Shown here: positions 14,292-24,900 of the stretch, piece after piece | Position numbering within the stretch: the stretch's first letter is position 1 | Layout: each line of letters starts with the position of its first letter | Assembly (NCBI RefSeq): GCF_008386585.1 | Contig: NZ_VUOB01000052.1 | Coordinates: 1-38,615, forward strand | Direction of reading: 5' to 3' | DNA length: 38,615 nucleotides | Origin: Solihabitans fulvus | Lineage (GTDB): Bacteria > Actinomycetota > Actinomycetes > Mycobacteriales > Pseudonocardiaceae | Made by a program: the position numbers and the translations under genes | Notes under the pieces: model-generated | The model's database searches: none | Told to the model about the DNA's origin: nothing | The model's input: the letters and a program-made list of their open reading frames with translations, nothing else

Positions 14292-16886
14292 TCAGCAAAG
14301 CGCCGCCAGCGGGGACGCGATATGCGGCGGGCACTGGCCGAGGCGCTCGGCCAACGGGCGCAGGACCTCGCGGCCCCGTCCGGGTTCGGCGTGGACGAAC
14401 GCGGCGAGGCCGTCGCGGGCGAGCGGGTCGACCACCTGGTCGACGCCGTCGACGGCGCGCGAAACCCACTGGCGGGCAACGGTTTCCTCGCCCTGGTCGG
14501 CGGCCAGCAGCGCGAGGTTGGCGGCGGCCACCTCGGCGCGGATCGGCCTGGCCCGCTCGGTCAGCCACGCGGCGTCGAACTGCGCCGCGGCCTCTTCGGC
14601 GCGGCCGGCGCGGCGCAGCGCCAGCCCGCGCAGGTTCGCCACCGCGGCCCGCAGGTCGGCGGCCACCACGACGTCGTCGGTCCTGCCGCCGAGCGCGGTC
14701 AGCCGCTCGGCAAGCTGCCACGGATCGTCGACCAGCCCGGTGCTCAGGCCGAGCCAGACCAACCAGCCCAACGCCCCGCACACCGCCTTGTCCGCCAGGT
14801 CCCCTTCGTCCGTGCCCGGCGCTCGGTCGTGCGCGTCCAGGACGCGCAGCAGCCAGGTCGTGCCCTCGGTCTCCCGTCCGCTGACGTACCAGAAGTAGCC
14901 GAGCCAGCCGTTCAGCAGCATCGCCGAGACGGTGTCCCCCCGCTCCAGCAGCCACGTGGTGGCGGCGCGGATGTTGGGCAGCTCGGCGCCGAGCCTGGTG
15001 AGCCAATCCCGTTGCCGGGGACTGGGCAGGTCCTCGTAGGCGGCCTCGGCGAGCGCGAGCATCGCCTCGGCGTGCCGGTCACGCACCTCGTCGCCGCGCG
15101 CGGACGCGGCAAGGGCACACCCGGCGTACTCCAGCACGGTGTCGAGCATGCGGAACCGGCCCCCCGCCGGGTCGCGCACCGGCACCAGCAGCGACTTGTC
15201 GACCAGCCGCCCGAGGACGTCGACGACCTCGGCCCCCGACAGCTCCTCGTCCGCGCACACCCGTTCGGCGTCGGCAAGCGTGCACCCGCCGGCGAACACC
15301 GCCAGCGACTCGAAGGCCCGCCGCTCGGCGGCCGGCAGCAGCTCGAAGCTCCAGTCCAGCACGGCGCGCAGCGTGTGGTGTCTGGCCGGCACGTCTCGGG
15401 AAGGGTTGCCCGGCAGGCGAAGCCAGTCGTCCAGTCTGGACTCGATGTCCTCGACCGACATCATCTTGGTGCGGGCAGCCGCGAGCTCGACCGCCAGCGG
15501 CAACCCGTCCAGCCGCGCGCACACGCGCCGGATCGCCGCGTCCGCCTCGGGCCCGGACGGTAGGTCGGGCGCGAGCATGGCGGCACAGGTGCGGAACAGT
15601 TCCACGGCGGCGTCGAGCGAGAGCGGGGGCAGCGGGGCCAGGCGCTCACCGTCGATGGCCAGCGGCTCGCGGCTGGTGGCCAGCACGGTCAGCCTGGGGC
15701 AGGAGCGCAACAGCGCGGCGACCACGCCGGCGGTGTCGTCGACCACGTGTTCGCAGTTGTCCAGCAGCAGCAACAGATCCCGGTCCCTGAGCAGGTCGAC
15801 GAGCCGGTCGAGCGGCGCGCCAGCCGGCGCCACGCCGAGCTCGCCCTCGGCAGGCGCGAGCGCGGCCAGCACCGCCTCGGCGACGCTGCCGGCGCGGGTG
15901 ATCGCGGCCAGCTCCACCAGCCAGACGCCGTCGGAATGGCTGCGGCGCGCCCGATGCCCGACCTGGACCGCGGTGCGGGTCTTGCCGCCGCCACCGGGCC
16001 CGACCAGGGTCACCAGCCGGTGCCGGCCGAGCAGCTCGGTGAGCGAGGACAGCTCAGCGTCCCGACCGACGAACGCGCCGAGCGGGATCGGCAGGGTGCC
16101 GACGGCCGGCGCCGCGACCCGCTTCGGCGGCGAGGGCGGGGCCGCGCCGTCCTGGCGCAGGACCTCCGCGTGCCGGGCGCGCAACGCGGGGGAGGGGTCG
16201 ACGCCGAGCTGGTCGGCGAGCCGGCCGCGCACGTCCGCGAACACGGCCAGCGCGTCGGCCTGCCGCCCGGACCGGGACAGCGCGAGCATGAGCAGGCCGG
16301 CCGCCCGCTCGCGCAGCGGATGCTCGGCGAGCAACGCGGTCAGCTCGGGTGTCACCGCCGCGGGCACGCCGACGGCGAGCCCGGCCTCGGCCGCGTCCTC
16401 GGCCGCCGCGAGGCGCAGCTCGTCGAGCCTGCCGCGTTCGGGGCGCGCGAACGGGTGGTCCCCGATGTCGGCGAGGGCGGGACCGCGCCACAGGGCCAGC
16501 GCGGCCAGCAGCGTCTCGCGGGCTTCGGCGAGCCGCCGGTCGGCCAGCAGCCCGCGGCCACGCTCGGCCAGCGCCGCGAACTCGTCCGCGTCCACCTCGC
16601 CATGGCGCGTCACCAGCCGATAGCCGGACGGCTCCGTGACCAGCCGGTCGGCGTCCGCCGATGGCAGCGCCGCCCGCAGCTTGGCGATCTGCACGTGGAG
16701 CGCGTTGACCGGGTCCCTGGCCCTGCCGTCGGCCCACAGCTCGTCGAGCAGTCGCTGCCGGGTGACCGCGCCGGGACGGGCCGTCAGCAGCATGGCCAGC
16801 ACGTCTCTGGCCCGCGCGCCAGGCAACGCGACCGCCGCGCCGTCGGTGCCGAGGACGGTCAGCTGGCCGAGCACCCGGAAACGCAT
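14292..16886 (-). CDS. AfsR/SARP-family transcriptional regulator (BTAD + NB-ARC)
   Basis: 864 aa. Domains in order: OmpR-type winged helix (residues 1-92, RFRVLGQLTVLGTDG to SGYRLV), bacterial transcriptional activation domain (about 95-247), and an NB-ARC-type ATPase with Walker A GPGGGGKT at 296-303 and LLLLLDNCEHV as Walker B. A winged-helix-like segment with ELPNIRAATTWLL and a TPR-like C-terminus follow. Large SARPs of this type activate secondary-metabolite or stress genes in response to nucleotide. The start at 16886 is chosen because MRFRVLG is the family's N-terminus. It has no Shine-Dalgarno, and a possible GATACT -10 box at 16893-16898 would make the mRNA leaderless. No biosynthetic cluster is visible nearby, so the target is unknown. 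Confidence 0.92.
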   Translation of the reverse strand: MRFRVLGQLTVLGTDGAAVALPGARARDVLAMLLTARPGAVTRQRLLDELWADGRARDPVNALHVQIAKLRAALPSADADRLVTEPSGYRLVTRHGEVDADEFAALAERGRGLLADRRLAEARETLLAALALWRGPALADIGDHPFARPERGRLDELRLAAAEDAAEAGLAVGVPAAVTPELTALLAEHPLRERAAGLLMLALSRSGRQADALAVFADVRGRLADQLGVDPSPALRARHAEVLRQDGAAPPSPPKRVAAPAVGTLPIPLGAFVGRDAELSSLTELLGRHRLVTLVGPGGGGKTRTAVQVGHRARRSHSDGVWLVELAAITRAGSVAEAVLAALAPAEGELGVAPAGAPLDRLVDLLRDRDLLLLLDNCEHVVDDTAGVVAALLRSCPRLTVLATSREPLAIDGERLAPLPPLSLDAAVELFRTCAAMLAPDLPSGPEADAAIRRVCARLDGLPLAVELAAARTKMMSVEDIESRLDDWLRLPGNPSRDVPARHHTLRAVLDWSFELLPAAERRAFESLAVFAGGCTLADAERVCADEELSGAEVVDVLGRLVDKSLLVPVRDPAGGRFRMLDTVLEYAGCALAASARGDEVRDRHAEAMLALAEAAYEDLPSPRQRDWLTRLGAELPNIRAATTWLLERGDTVSAMLLNGWLGYFWYVSGRETEGTTWLLRVLDAHDRAPGTDEGDLADKAVCGALGWLVWLGLSTGLVDDPWQLAERLTALGGRTDDVVVAADLRAAVANLRGLALRRAGRAEEAAAQFDAAWLTERARPIRAEVAAANLALLAADQGEETVARQWVSRAVDGVDQVVDPLARDGLAAFVHAEPGRGREVLRPLAERLGQCPPHIASPLAALC

Positions 16887-17001
16887 ACCGACAGTATCCG
16901 GATCTCCGGGACGGAGCGGACAACGGCCGCTGACCTGCGCAGGAAAGAAGGCGGACAGGGTCGGACAGCGCCGGGAAGGCGATCGTGGCTGAACTGGCGT
17001 C

Positions 17002-17253
17002 GTGACCACATCGAGCACCGAGCCGACCACGACGTCGGCGCACGAGCCGACCCGACCCGACCTCGGCCCGTTCCTGCGTGCCCACGAATGCTTCCGGCGC
17101 GACCTCGGCAGGCTGCGGCACTCCGTGCCCCGGCTGCTGGACGGCCTGCCCGCCGAGGCCACCCTGGCGCTGCCACCCGAGCTGCGCGAGCCCTACGAGC
17201 GGTCCTGGCTCCCCGCCTACCGGCGGCGCACCGACCTCGCCCGGTTCGCCTGA
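17002..17253 (+). CDS. small hypothetical protein
   Basis: 83 aa, divergent from the SARP gene. After a Thr/Ser-rich start (MTTSSTEPTTTSAHEPTR) comes LGPFLRAHECFRRDLGRLRHSV, which resembles the first helix of a hemerythrin-like domain. The sequence then jumps to LPPELREPYERSWLPAYRRRTDLARFA. It is far shorter than a hemerythrin domain, so it may be a remnant with an internal deletion, or an unrelated small protein. The GTG start has only a weak ribosome-binding site. Confidence 0.5.
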   Translation: MTTSSTEPTTTSAHEPTRPDLGPFLRAHECFRRDLGRLRHSVPRLLDGLPAEATLALPPELREPYERSWLPAYRRRTDLARFA

Positions 17254-17314
17254 CCTGGCTCGAGGCCCGCAGGCCGGCGCTCCACACCAACTCTCCTTTC
17301 CCACCAACGCTTCC

Positions 17315-17344
17315 ACCCAAGATCCGCACCCAAGATCCGCACCC
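17315..17344 (+). repeat. 13-bp tandem repeat in 5' region of LLM gene
   Basis: The unit ACCCAAGATCCGC occurs twice head to tail (17315-17340), followed by ACCC. It ends 14 nt before the start codon at 17359, just ahead of the Shine-Dalgarno. It could be replication slippage or a regulator site. Confidence 0.6.
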
Positions 17345-17358
17345 GAGAAAGGAGCGCC

Positions 17359-18267
17359 ATGCGCATCGGACTGGCCGTCCCGCAGTACGGCCCCTTCGCC
17401 GATCCCACCGCGGTGGTCGAGGTCGCCAGAGCCGCCGAGACCATCGGCTTCGACAGCCTCTGGGTCTGCGACCGCGTCATGGCCCCGCTGCACCCCCGCG
17501 ACCTGTATCCCGGGGGCGACGGGGTCATGCCCGCCCGGTACGCGACCTTCCTTGACCCGCTGCCGATCCTCACGCTCGTGGCGTCGGTCACCACCAGGGT
17601 CCGGTTGGGCACCAGCACCCTCAACGCCCTGTGGCAGCCGCCGATGCTGCTGGCGCGCACCCTGAGCACCCTCGACCACATCAGCGGCGGACGCCTCGAC
17701 GTCGGGATCGGGCTCGGCTGGTCCTCGGACGAGTACCAGGCGGTCGGCGTGCCGTGGGCGGGCCGGGGCGCGCGGCTCGACGAGACCCTGGACGTGCTGC
17801 TGGCGGCCTGGACGGGCGATCCCGTCGAACACACCGGGACGCTGTGGACCGTGCCGCCGTCGAGGGTCTGGCCCAAGCCGGTGCAACGCCCGCACCCGCC
17901 GCTGCTGCTGTCCGGGTTCACCCCGGCGGGGCTGGCCAGGGTCGGCCAGCGCGCGGACGGCTGGCTGGGTGTCGCGCTGCCGCTGCTGGCCGGCACGTGG
18001 CAGGCCATCCGAGGACACGCCGAGCTGGCGGGCCGGGACCCCGACGCGCTGCGCATGCCGCTGCGCGTCAACCCGATGATCACCGACGCGCCCGTAGACC
18101 CGGAGCTCGTGCCGCACCAGGGCACCGTCGAGCAGGTCGCCGAGTACCTGCTCGCCGCCGCCGAGATCGGCGCGGACGAGGTCCTCGTCGACTTCCAGCA
18201 GACCGCCGACTCCACTGGCGAACTGCTAGATCTGGCCGGAGCCATGCACGCGGCATTGCGCTCCTAG
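17359..18267 (+). CDS. LLM-class (F420-dependent type) oxidoreductase
   Basis: 302 aa luciferase-like monooxygenase-fold protein. It begins MRIGLAVPQYGPFADPTAVVEVARAAETIGFDSLWVCDRV and contains TTRVRLGTSTLNALWQPPMLLARTLSTLDHISGGRLDVGIGLGWSSDEYQAVGVPW, typical of the actinobacterial F420-dependent group resembling TIGR03619. Substrate unknown. AAAGGAG lies ahead of the ATG. It may be transcribed with the small gene upstream (105-bp gap). It is not closely similar to the other LLM gene at 10584. Confidence 0.9.
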   Translation: MRIGLAVPQYGPFADPTAVVEVARAAETIGFDSLWVCDRVMAPLHPRDLYPGGDGVMPARYATFLDPLPILTLVASVTTRVRLGTSTLNALWQPPMLLARTLSTLDHISGGRLDVGIGLGWSSDEYQAVGVPWAGRGARLDETLDVLLAAWTGDPVEHTGTLWTVPPSRVWPKPVQRPHPPLLLSGFTPAGLARVGQRADGWLGVALPLLAGTWQAIRGHAELAGRDPDALRMPLRVNPMITDAPVDPELVPHQGTVEQVAEYLLAAAEIGADEVLVDFQQTADSTGELLDLAGAMHAALRS

Positions 18268-18315
18268 CACACTGTCCGGTCCAAGATTGTTTTCAACACA
18301 GCTCAGGGGGCTCTA

Positions 18316-19002
18316 GTGAAGTACGTCAAACCGGCCGGGATCGCGGTGCTTGCGATCGGGCTGCCGTTGCTGTTGGGGGCGTGCGACTGGACGGCCAGCG
18401 CGAACGGCCACGACGGCGGCCAGCAGACCAGCAACCAGCAGTCGAGTAACCAGCAGACGGCCAGCCAGTCCGCGCAGCAACCCACCAGCCAGCAGCAACC
18501 GACGGGCAACCAGTCGTCGCCGACGGCCGGGACACCGGCCCCGCCGCCGGCCGGCCAGGCCACCCGCTGCCACACGCAGGACCTGTCGGCCCGGCTGGGC
18601 ACCCCGCAAGGTGCCCCGGACGCCCAGCAGACGGTGGCCCTGATCTACACGAACACGTCGGGCCGCGCGTGCACCCTGAACGGGTTCGTCGGCGTCGACC
18701 TGCACGGAGCCGACCACCTCACGTTCGGTCCCACCTTCTCGCTGACCCGGAACTCGGACACCCCCGCGCTGATCACGCTGGCGCCCGGCGGGACCGCGCA
18801 CGCGACGATCACCGTCCTCGCGCCGAGCGTCCGGGGCCCGAACGACGGCCAGGACGCGTGGACCCCGGACTCGGTCGTGACCACCCCGCCGGACGAGACG
18901 ACCCAGCTCACCGTCCCGTGGACCGGCGGCCCCGTGCTACGGCAGGACGGCGCCACCCACCCCGGCAGTTTCGTCGGCTCCTTGGTGGAGGGCACCGGCT
19001 GA
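18316..19002 (+). CDS. DUF4232-type lipoprotein
   Basis: 228 aa. The N-terminal signal peptide ends in a lipobox LGAC (residues 20-23), so Cys23 is likely lipidated and the protein sits on the outer face of the membrane. Residues 35-75 are a Gln/Ser/Asn/Pro-rich linker of low complexity. The C-terminal domain (RCHTQDLSARLGTP, then TNTSGRACTLNGFVGVDL, then ending in a Gly/Ser-rich tail) is the beta-sandwich DUF4232 common in actinomycetes, with two cysteines that probably pair. Function not established. The start is GTG with AGGGGG upstream. Confidence 0.88.
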   Translation: MKYVKPAGIAVLAIGLPLLLGACDWTASANGHDGGQQTSNQQSSNQQTASQSAQQPTSQQQPTGNQSSPTAGTPAPPPAGQATRCHTQDLSARLGTPQGAPDAQQTVALIYTNTSGRACTLNGFVGVDLHGADHLTFGPTFSLTRNSDTPALITLAPGGTAHATITVLAPSVRGPNDGQDAWTPDSVVTTPPDETTQLTVPWTGGPVLRQDGATHPGSFVGSLVEGTG

Positions 19003-19149
19003 CGTCGTCGCCGAGCCGCGCCGGTCGTCGAGCGGTTCGGGGGCGGCCGGTCGAGGCACGCCCGCCGGACCGGTGTGGGACCGGGCCCTGCGCGGCGCTC
19101 AGGTGCCGCGGTGCCAGAACTGTCAGGGCGAGCGGTCACAATAGGTAGC

Positions 19150-20763
19150 ATGACCAGCGGCCGACGTGACGAGGAGAGCGCTGCCACCGATGTGCCTCGG
19201 CAGCCGTTCGCGCACCTGAGCGCGCCGAACGCGGTGTTCTACCGCGATGTGTTGATGACGTTCGCGCGAGCCAGGGACCGGTTCATCGTGCACATGCGGC
19301 CCGAGGACGTCATCGCGGACCTCGGGCGACCCGGCGAGACCGAGCAGGTTGTCGCGGCGCTGGACAAGCTCAAGGAGTGGGGCAACCTCCGGGCCGATCC
19401 CGACACCAGCCGGGTGACCAGCGTCGAGGACTTTCATCGCGCGCGCTACCTGTACCAGCTCACCGCCGCCGGCCAGGCGGCCGAACAGGCGATCGCGGTC
19501 TACGAGGAGGCCATCGGCCGGCGTGGGTCGTTGCAGTCGGTCGCGCTCTCCGACATCGCCGACCAGTTGCGGTCGCTGGCTGGGATCGCCGACCAGTCGA
19601 CCGACCTCGACCCCGCCAAGGTGCATCTGCTGCTGCTCGCGCTCGCCGAACGGTTCGCCGGTCTGGCCGACAACGCACAGGCATTCATGGCCTCGCTGCG
19701 CCGTGTGATCGACTTCGCCGACGGCGACGTCGATGCCTTCGTCGCGTACAAGCAGCGGCTCATCGACTACATCAACCGGTTCATCGCCGATCTGGCCAAT
19801 CGCGGGGCCGAGATCGCCACTCTGCTCAGCGGCGTCGAGTCAGCCGGTGTCGAACGGTTGCTGCTGGTCGCGGCCCGTCGCGAGGCCGCTGACTCCGTGC
19901 CAGACCTGCCCGACGACGACGCGGAGAACGACGACCCGACCGCCGCCTACGAGGCGGCCATCGGCGAATCACTGGCCGCGTGGCGCAACCGCTGGCGTGG
20001 ACTGCGAGACTGGTTCGTCTCGGCCGACTCACGCCACCCGTCGCAGGCTCGGTTGCTGCGCGGCGCCGCGGTCACCGCGATCACGCAGCTGATCGACACC
20101 GTGGCCGCGTTCAACGAACGTCGATCCGGCCGCTCGGACCGGTCGGCCGATTTCCGTACGCTGGCCCGTTGGTTCGCCGAGGCACCGGACGACGCGGCCG
20201 CGCACACGCTGTGGCGAACGGCGTTCGGTCTCACCTCGACCCGTCACCTGACGGTCACGCAGGACACCGTGGCCGCGTGGGAAGAGGAACAGCCGACCTC
20301 GGCCACGCCGTGGCGGGACGCTCCGCCGGTACGGATCAGCCCGCAACTGCGCAAGACCGGTTCATACGAGCGGCGTGGCCAGCCCAACCGGGTTGCCGAC
20401 CGTGCGGAACAGCGCCGGCTGCTGGCCGAGCACGCTGACCGCGAAGCCGTCGAGACCAGCGCGGCGCGCCGGCGGCTGTGCACCGAAGGGCCCGTGCCGC
20501 TGTCCGGGCTCGGCGACCTCGACACCCGCGCGTTCCGGCTGTTCCTCGGCCTGCTGGGGGACGCGATGTCAGCCCGCAGGCCCGGCGACACCGAGGTCCG
20601 GACCACGACAAGCGACGGCACGATGGAAATCCGACTGTCTCTTGTGGACGGTGGTGGCGTGGTGCGGATTCCCACTGAGGACGGGGTGTTGTGCGGTCCT
20701 GAACACCTTGTCGAGATCATCTATCTGGCGGGCGTCCGCCACGCGATGGAGGCGACGGCGTGA
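19150..20763 (+). CDS. jetA: Wadjet type II JetA (TIGR02677/DUF2397)
   Basis: 537 aa. It matches the first protein of the four-gene TIGR02677-02680 cassette, now known as type II Wadjet, which protects cells against plasmid uptake. By analogy with MukF it is the kleisin-like subunit of an SMC complex. The N-terminal part, HLSAPNAVFYRDVLMTFARARDRFIVHMRPEDVIADL, looks like a winged helix. Long helices follow (SLRRVIDFADGDVDAFVAYKQRLIDYINRFIADLANRGAEIATLL). A C-terminal helical/winged region ends LVEIIYLAGVRHAMEATA. The ATG at 19150 begins MTSGRRDEES; an ATG at 19075 is possible but atypical. The stop overlaps the jetB start (GTGA). Confidence 0.92.
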   Translation: MTSGRRDEESAATDVPRQPFAHLSAPNAVFYRDVLMTFARARDRFIVHMRPEDVIADLGRPGETEQVVAALDKLKEWGNLRADPDTSRVTSVEDFHRARYLYQLTAAGQAAEQAIAVYEEAIGRRGSLQSVALSDIADQLRSLAGIADQSTDLDPAKVHLLLLALAERFAGLADNAQAFMASLRRVIDFADGDVDAFVAYKQRLIDYINRFIADLANRGAEIATLLSGVESAGVERLLLVAARREAADSVPDLPDDDAENDDPTAAYEAAIGESLAAWRNRWRGLRDWFVSADSRHPSQARLLRGAAVTAITQLIDTVAAFNERRSGRSDRSADFRTLARWFAEAPDDAAAHTLWRTAFGLTSTRHLTVTQDTVAAWEEEQPTSATPWRDAPPVRISPQLRKTGSYERRGQPNRVADRAEQRRLLAEHADREAVETSAARRRLCTEGPVPLSGLGDLDTRAFRLFLGLLGDAMSARRPGDTEVRTTTSDGTMEIRLSLVDGGGVVRIPTEDGVLCGPEHLVEIIYLAGVRHAMEATA

Positions 20764-21980
20764 TAGACGACGAGGCCGGGGCACAGCGCAGGGCCGCGCT
20801 GCGCGTGCTGCTGGTCAAGCCACTGCTGATCGCCGGCGTCGATGACGAGGCGCTTCGGCTGGTCCGCAGGCATGTTGTCGAACTGCGAGAATGGCTGGCT
20901 GCGGAGACCGGCTGGCGACTGGCGGTAGACGCCGAATCGGCCCGCCTGTTCAAGACCGTGCCCGATGGTGGCGGCGACGGCACCCGCCCGGCGCGCGATG
21001 GCCGGGGTCGGTCGGCGTTCGGCCGTCGCCGCTACGTGCTGCTCTGCTTGGCGTTGTCGGTGCTGGAACGGGCCGACGCGCAGATCACCCTCGGTCGACT
21101 TGCCGAGGGCGTGCTGGTCGCGGCCAGCGAGCCGGAACTGGCCGACGCCGGCGTCGTGTTCACCCTGAGCCGCCGGGACGAGCGGTCCGATCTGGTGGCG
21201 GTCGTGCGGCTGTTACTCGGGCTCGGTGTGGTGGAACGGGTCGCGGGCGATGAGGACGCTTACCTGTCGGACACCGGGGACGTGCTCTACGACGTTCGGC
21301 GCAGGGTGCTGGCCACGTTGTTGGCCGGTGCGCGAGGTCCGTCCACCATCGACGCGCCCGACCACGACCAGCGGCTGCGCGAGTTGACCGACGAGCCGGT
21401 GCCCGACACTGACGACCTGCGCAACCGGGCACTGCGGCACCGGTTGACCCGCAGGTTGCTCGACGACCCGGTGGTCTACTACGACGACCTGACCGAAGAC
21501 GAGCGCGCTTACCTTGTGGGCCAGCGACACGCGATCACCCGGCGGATCGAGGAGGCCAGCGGCCTGGTCGCGGAGATGCGGGCCGAGGGGATCGCGATGG
21601 TCGACCCCGACGACGAGCTGACCGACGTGCGGATGCCCGAGCAGCGCACCGACGGCCACGTGACCCTGCTCGTCGCCGAGTACCTGGCGTCCCAAGTGGA
21701 CGCCCCGGTGCAGGTGGACCGGTTGCGTGCGCACGTCCGGAGAATGGCCAAGGAGCACGAGAACTACTGGCGGCGGGGTGTCACCGAGCCCGGTGCCGAC
21801 GCCGAACTGCTCGCGATCGCGCTGGACAAGCTGCGTGCGCTCCGGCTGGTCGCCGACATCCCGGGCGAGCAGCCCTCGGTGCTCGCCCGGCCCGCGATCG
21901 CCCGCTACGCGATGCAGGCGCCGACCATCCGCACCGGACCAGCACAACGACGATCGACGAGGAAGGCCGACCGCAGGTGA
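20760..21980 (+). CDS. jetB: Wadjet type II JetB (TIGR02678/DUF2398)
   Basis: 406 aa. It belongs to the TIGR02678/DUF2398 family, the second subunit of the type II Wadjet complex, thought to be a KITE-like (MukE-like) partner of the kleisin and SMC subunits. Recognisable segments are ALRVLLVKPLLIAGVDDEALRLVRRHVVELREWLAAETGWRL, FGRRRYVLLCLALSVLERADAQITLGRLAEGV, and LRNRALRHRLTRRLLDDPVVYYDDLTEDERAYL. It starts at a GTG within the jetA stop (GTGA) and its own stop overlaps the jetC GTG the same way, so translation is coupled. Confidence 0.92.
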   Translation: MIDDEAGAQRRAALRVLLVKPLLIAGVDDEALRLVRRHVVELREWLAAETGWRLAVDAESARLFKTVPDGGGDGTRPARDGRGRSAFGRRRYVLLCLALSVLERADAQITLGRLAEGVLVAASEPELADAGVVFTLSRRDERSDLVAVVRLLLGLGVVERVAGDEDAYLSDTGDVLYDVRRRVLATLLAGARGPSTIDAPDHDQRLRELTDEPVPDTDDLRNRALRHRLTRRLLDDPVVYYDDLTEDERAYLVGQRHAITRRIEEASGLVAEMRAEGIAMVDPDDELTDVRMPEQRTDGHVTLLVAEYLASQVDAPVQVDRLRAHVRRMAKEHENYWRRGVTEPGADAELLAIALDKLRALRLVADIPGEQPSVLARPAIARYAMQAPTIRTGPAQRRSTRKADRR

Positions 21981-24900
21981 CCACCGGAATGCCGACCCCA
22001 CACCGTGAGCGCTGGCAGCCGCTTCGCGCTGGCCTGGTCGATCTCTTCTACTACGACGTCGAGGAGTTCCACTTCCACGACGGCAGGTTGCTGTTGCGCG
22101 GCAACAACGGCACCGGCAAGTCCAAGGTTCTCGCGCTCACGCTGCCGTTCCTGCTGGACGGGGAACTGGCCCCGCACCGGGTCGAGCCCGACGGCGACCG
22201 GAACAAGCGGATGGAGTGGAACCTGCTGCTGGGCGGCAGACATCCGCACTCGGAACGACTCGGCTACACCTGGCTGGAATTCGGTCGGCAACGTGGCGAC
22301 GGCACGGCCGAATACCGCACGATCGGTGCCGGACTCAAGGCGGTCGCGGGGCGCGGCATCGCCCGGCACTGGTTCTTCGTCACCAGCCAGCGCGTCGGGC
22401 CGGAACTGTCGCTGCTCAGCCCGACTCGGGTGGCGCTGACCAGGGAGAAGCTGCGGGACGCCGTGGACGGCCACGGTGCCGTCTACGACACCGCGTCGGA
22501 CTACCGTCGGGCGGTGGACGAGGCGCTGTTCGGACTGGGCACGCACCGCTACGAGGCACTGGTCAATCTGCTGATTCAGCTACGTCAACCGCAGTTGTCC
22601 AAGAAGCCGGACGAGAAGCTCGTGTCCCGTGCGCTGACCGAGGCACTGCCGCCGCTGGACCCGGCACTGGTGACCACTGTGGCCGAGGCGTTCCGCGGCC
22701 TGGACGAGGAACGGGAGGCGCTGCGCGGACTGAACGAGGCCAAGGCCGCCGCGGAGAAGTTCCTTGGCCACTATCGCAGGTACGCGGGTGTGGCGGCCAA
22801 ACGTGGCGCGACGCCACTGCGCCAGACGCACAGCCGCTACGAACAGCTCGGCAGGGAACTCGGTGAGGCCGACACGGCATACGAGCACGCGACGCAGGCG
22901 TTGGAGGCCGTGCAGCGGCGGCTCGACGAGTTGGCCGGTGCCAGGGACACCCTTGAGGCGCGGCGCGCCGCCCTACAGGAGAGTCCGGAGATGCGCGACG
23001 CCGAAGCGTTGCGGATGGCGGGCCAGGAATCCCAGCGGCTGGCTCAGTTCGCCTCGGCGCGGGAGACCGATCGGGCTTCCGCCGCCGACGCGGCCCTGCG
23101 CCGGGAACGTCAGTTGGCGCAGGCACGACAGACGGCAGAGACGGACGACGCGGCCTTGCGGTCCGCGCGGGACGCCGCGGCCAACGCGGCCAACGCGGCT
23201 TTGATCACCGCCGCGCACGCCTCGGTGCTGGCCGCGCTGGCGGCCGACGAGCCGCCGTACCCGAACGCCGATCGGGCCGGCATGGCGCTGATCGAATCGC
23301 GGGCGACGGCGATCACCCGAGTGGAGCAGTTGCTGGGGCGGGCACACGCGGCGGAGGCCGCGCTGCGGGCCGCACGAGTCGAGCTGGACCGGGTCACCGG
23401 CGAACGGCAGGCCGCCATCGACCGGATCACTGTCGCCGAAGGCGTCACGTCCGAACGTGCCGGTGCGCTCCTGACGGCATACGCCGACTACCTGGCCGGG
23501 GCCGGCCACGTGCGGATCCTGGACCAGGACGACGTGCTCGCCGCGTTGGACGCCTGGACGGAGGCCCCCGCCGGCCCGAACCCCGCAGCCACGGCCGTCG
23601 ATGAGGCAGTCCGAGCGGCCACCGCCGAACTCGGCCGAGCGCAGGCCGATGCGGACCGCCGCAGGGCCGACGCCGAACGGGCGCGCGACGAGGTCGCCGA
23701 GGAGATCGCTCGGCTGGAGGAGGGCGGCCACGACGCCCCGCCCGTCCCGTACCTCCGCGACCAGCAGGGCAGAAACGACCGGCCCGGCGCACCGCTGTGG
23801 CGGGTGGTGGACTTCGCCGAGGGCCTGCCCGATGAGCACCGGGCCGGTATCGAGGCCGCGTTGGAAGCGGCTGGCATCCTGGACTCCTGGGTGACGCCGG
23901 AGGGTGAGCTGCGCGACGCCGTCGACGACGTCGTGGTGCATGCCGGTGCGGTCGTACCCGGCGGCAATCTGACGGCGGTGCTGATCCCGGCCATCGACCG
24001 GGCCGACGCGAAGGCGGCCACGCTCACTGACGCCGCGGTGACCGCCGTGCTGGCGGGCATCGGGCTTGGTCCCGGCGCGACCACCTGGGTCGGCGTGGAC
24101 GGCCGGTTCGCCAACGGGCCGCTGAGCGGGTCCTGGCACAAGGAGACGGCAGGTTACCTCGGAGAGGGCGCACGGGAGGCAGCCCGCCGGGCCCGGTTGG
24201 ATCGGCTGCGCGGGCAGTCGGCCGCGATCCTGGCTCAGCTCGACCACCTGTCGACGATCGAGACCGAACTGGCCGAGCGGGCCGCCGCGCTGGCCGCCGA
24301 GCACCTGGCACAGCCGCCGGACACGGAGCTGCGGGAGGCGCACGTCAAGCTCGCGGCCGAGCACGAGACCAGGCGCCGCGTGGACGGCCAGCTGGCCGAG
24401 GCCGAGGCGACGGTTGCCGAGCGGGCGCAGCTGTCTCGGACCGCGTGGGCGGAGACCACCGAGTTCGCCGGCGACGTCGGCCTGCCGACGGATTCGGGCG
24501 AACTGGCGGCCGTTCGGGCCGCGGTCGGCGACTACCGCGTCGCCTTGGCTGGTCTGTGGCCGGCTGCGCGAGCGGCCGACCGGGCGCGCGATGACGTCGG
24601 CGATGCCGAGTTGGAACTCGACGCGGCCGTGGAACTGCGGGAACACGCTGTCGCCGCGGCGGAGCGGTCCCGCAGTGACGCGGATGTCGCGGCCGAACGG
24701 CACCGGGTGCTGGTCGAGACGGCCGGTGCCGGCGTCGACGAGCTGTACCGCAAGCTGGATGTGGTGGCGACCGAACTGGCTGAGCGCGACGAGCACGAGC
24801 GGCGGGCGCGGGAGGACGAGCGACGAACTCGCGACGAGCGAGGCACGGCCAACGGCCGCAGGGAGACGCTGAGCGAGTCGATCACCGTCGCAGCCGCCGA

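Noticed and set aside
16887..17162. N-terminal extension of the SARP regulator to 17162
   Set aside because: The added residues are not family-like and would overlap the divergent promoter region; MRFRVLG at 16886 is the typical start.
14292..18267. Secondary-metabolite cluster around the SARP regulator
   Set aside because: Apart from an LLM oxidoreductase there are no core biosynthetic genes (PKS, NRPS, terpene, RiPP) nearby.
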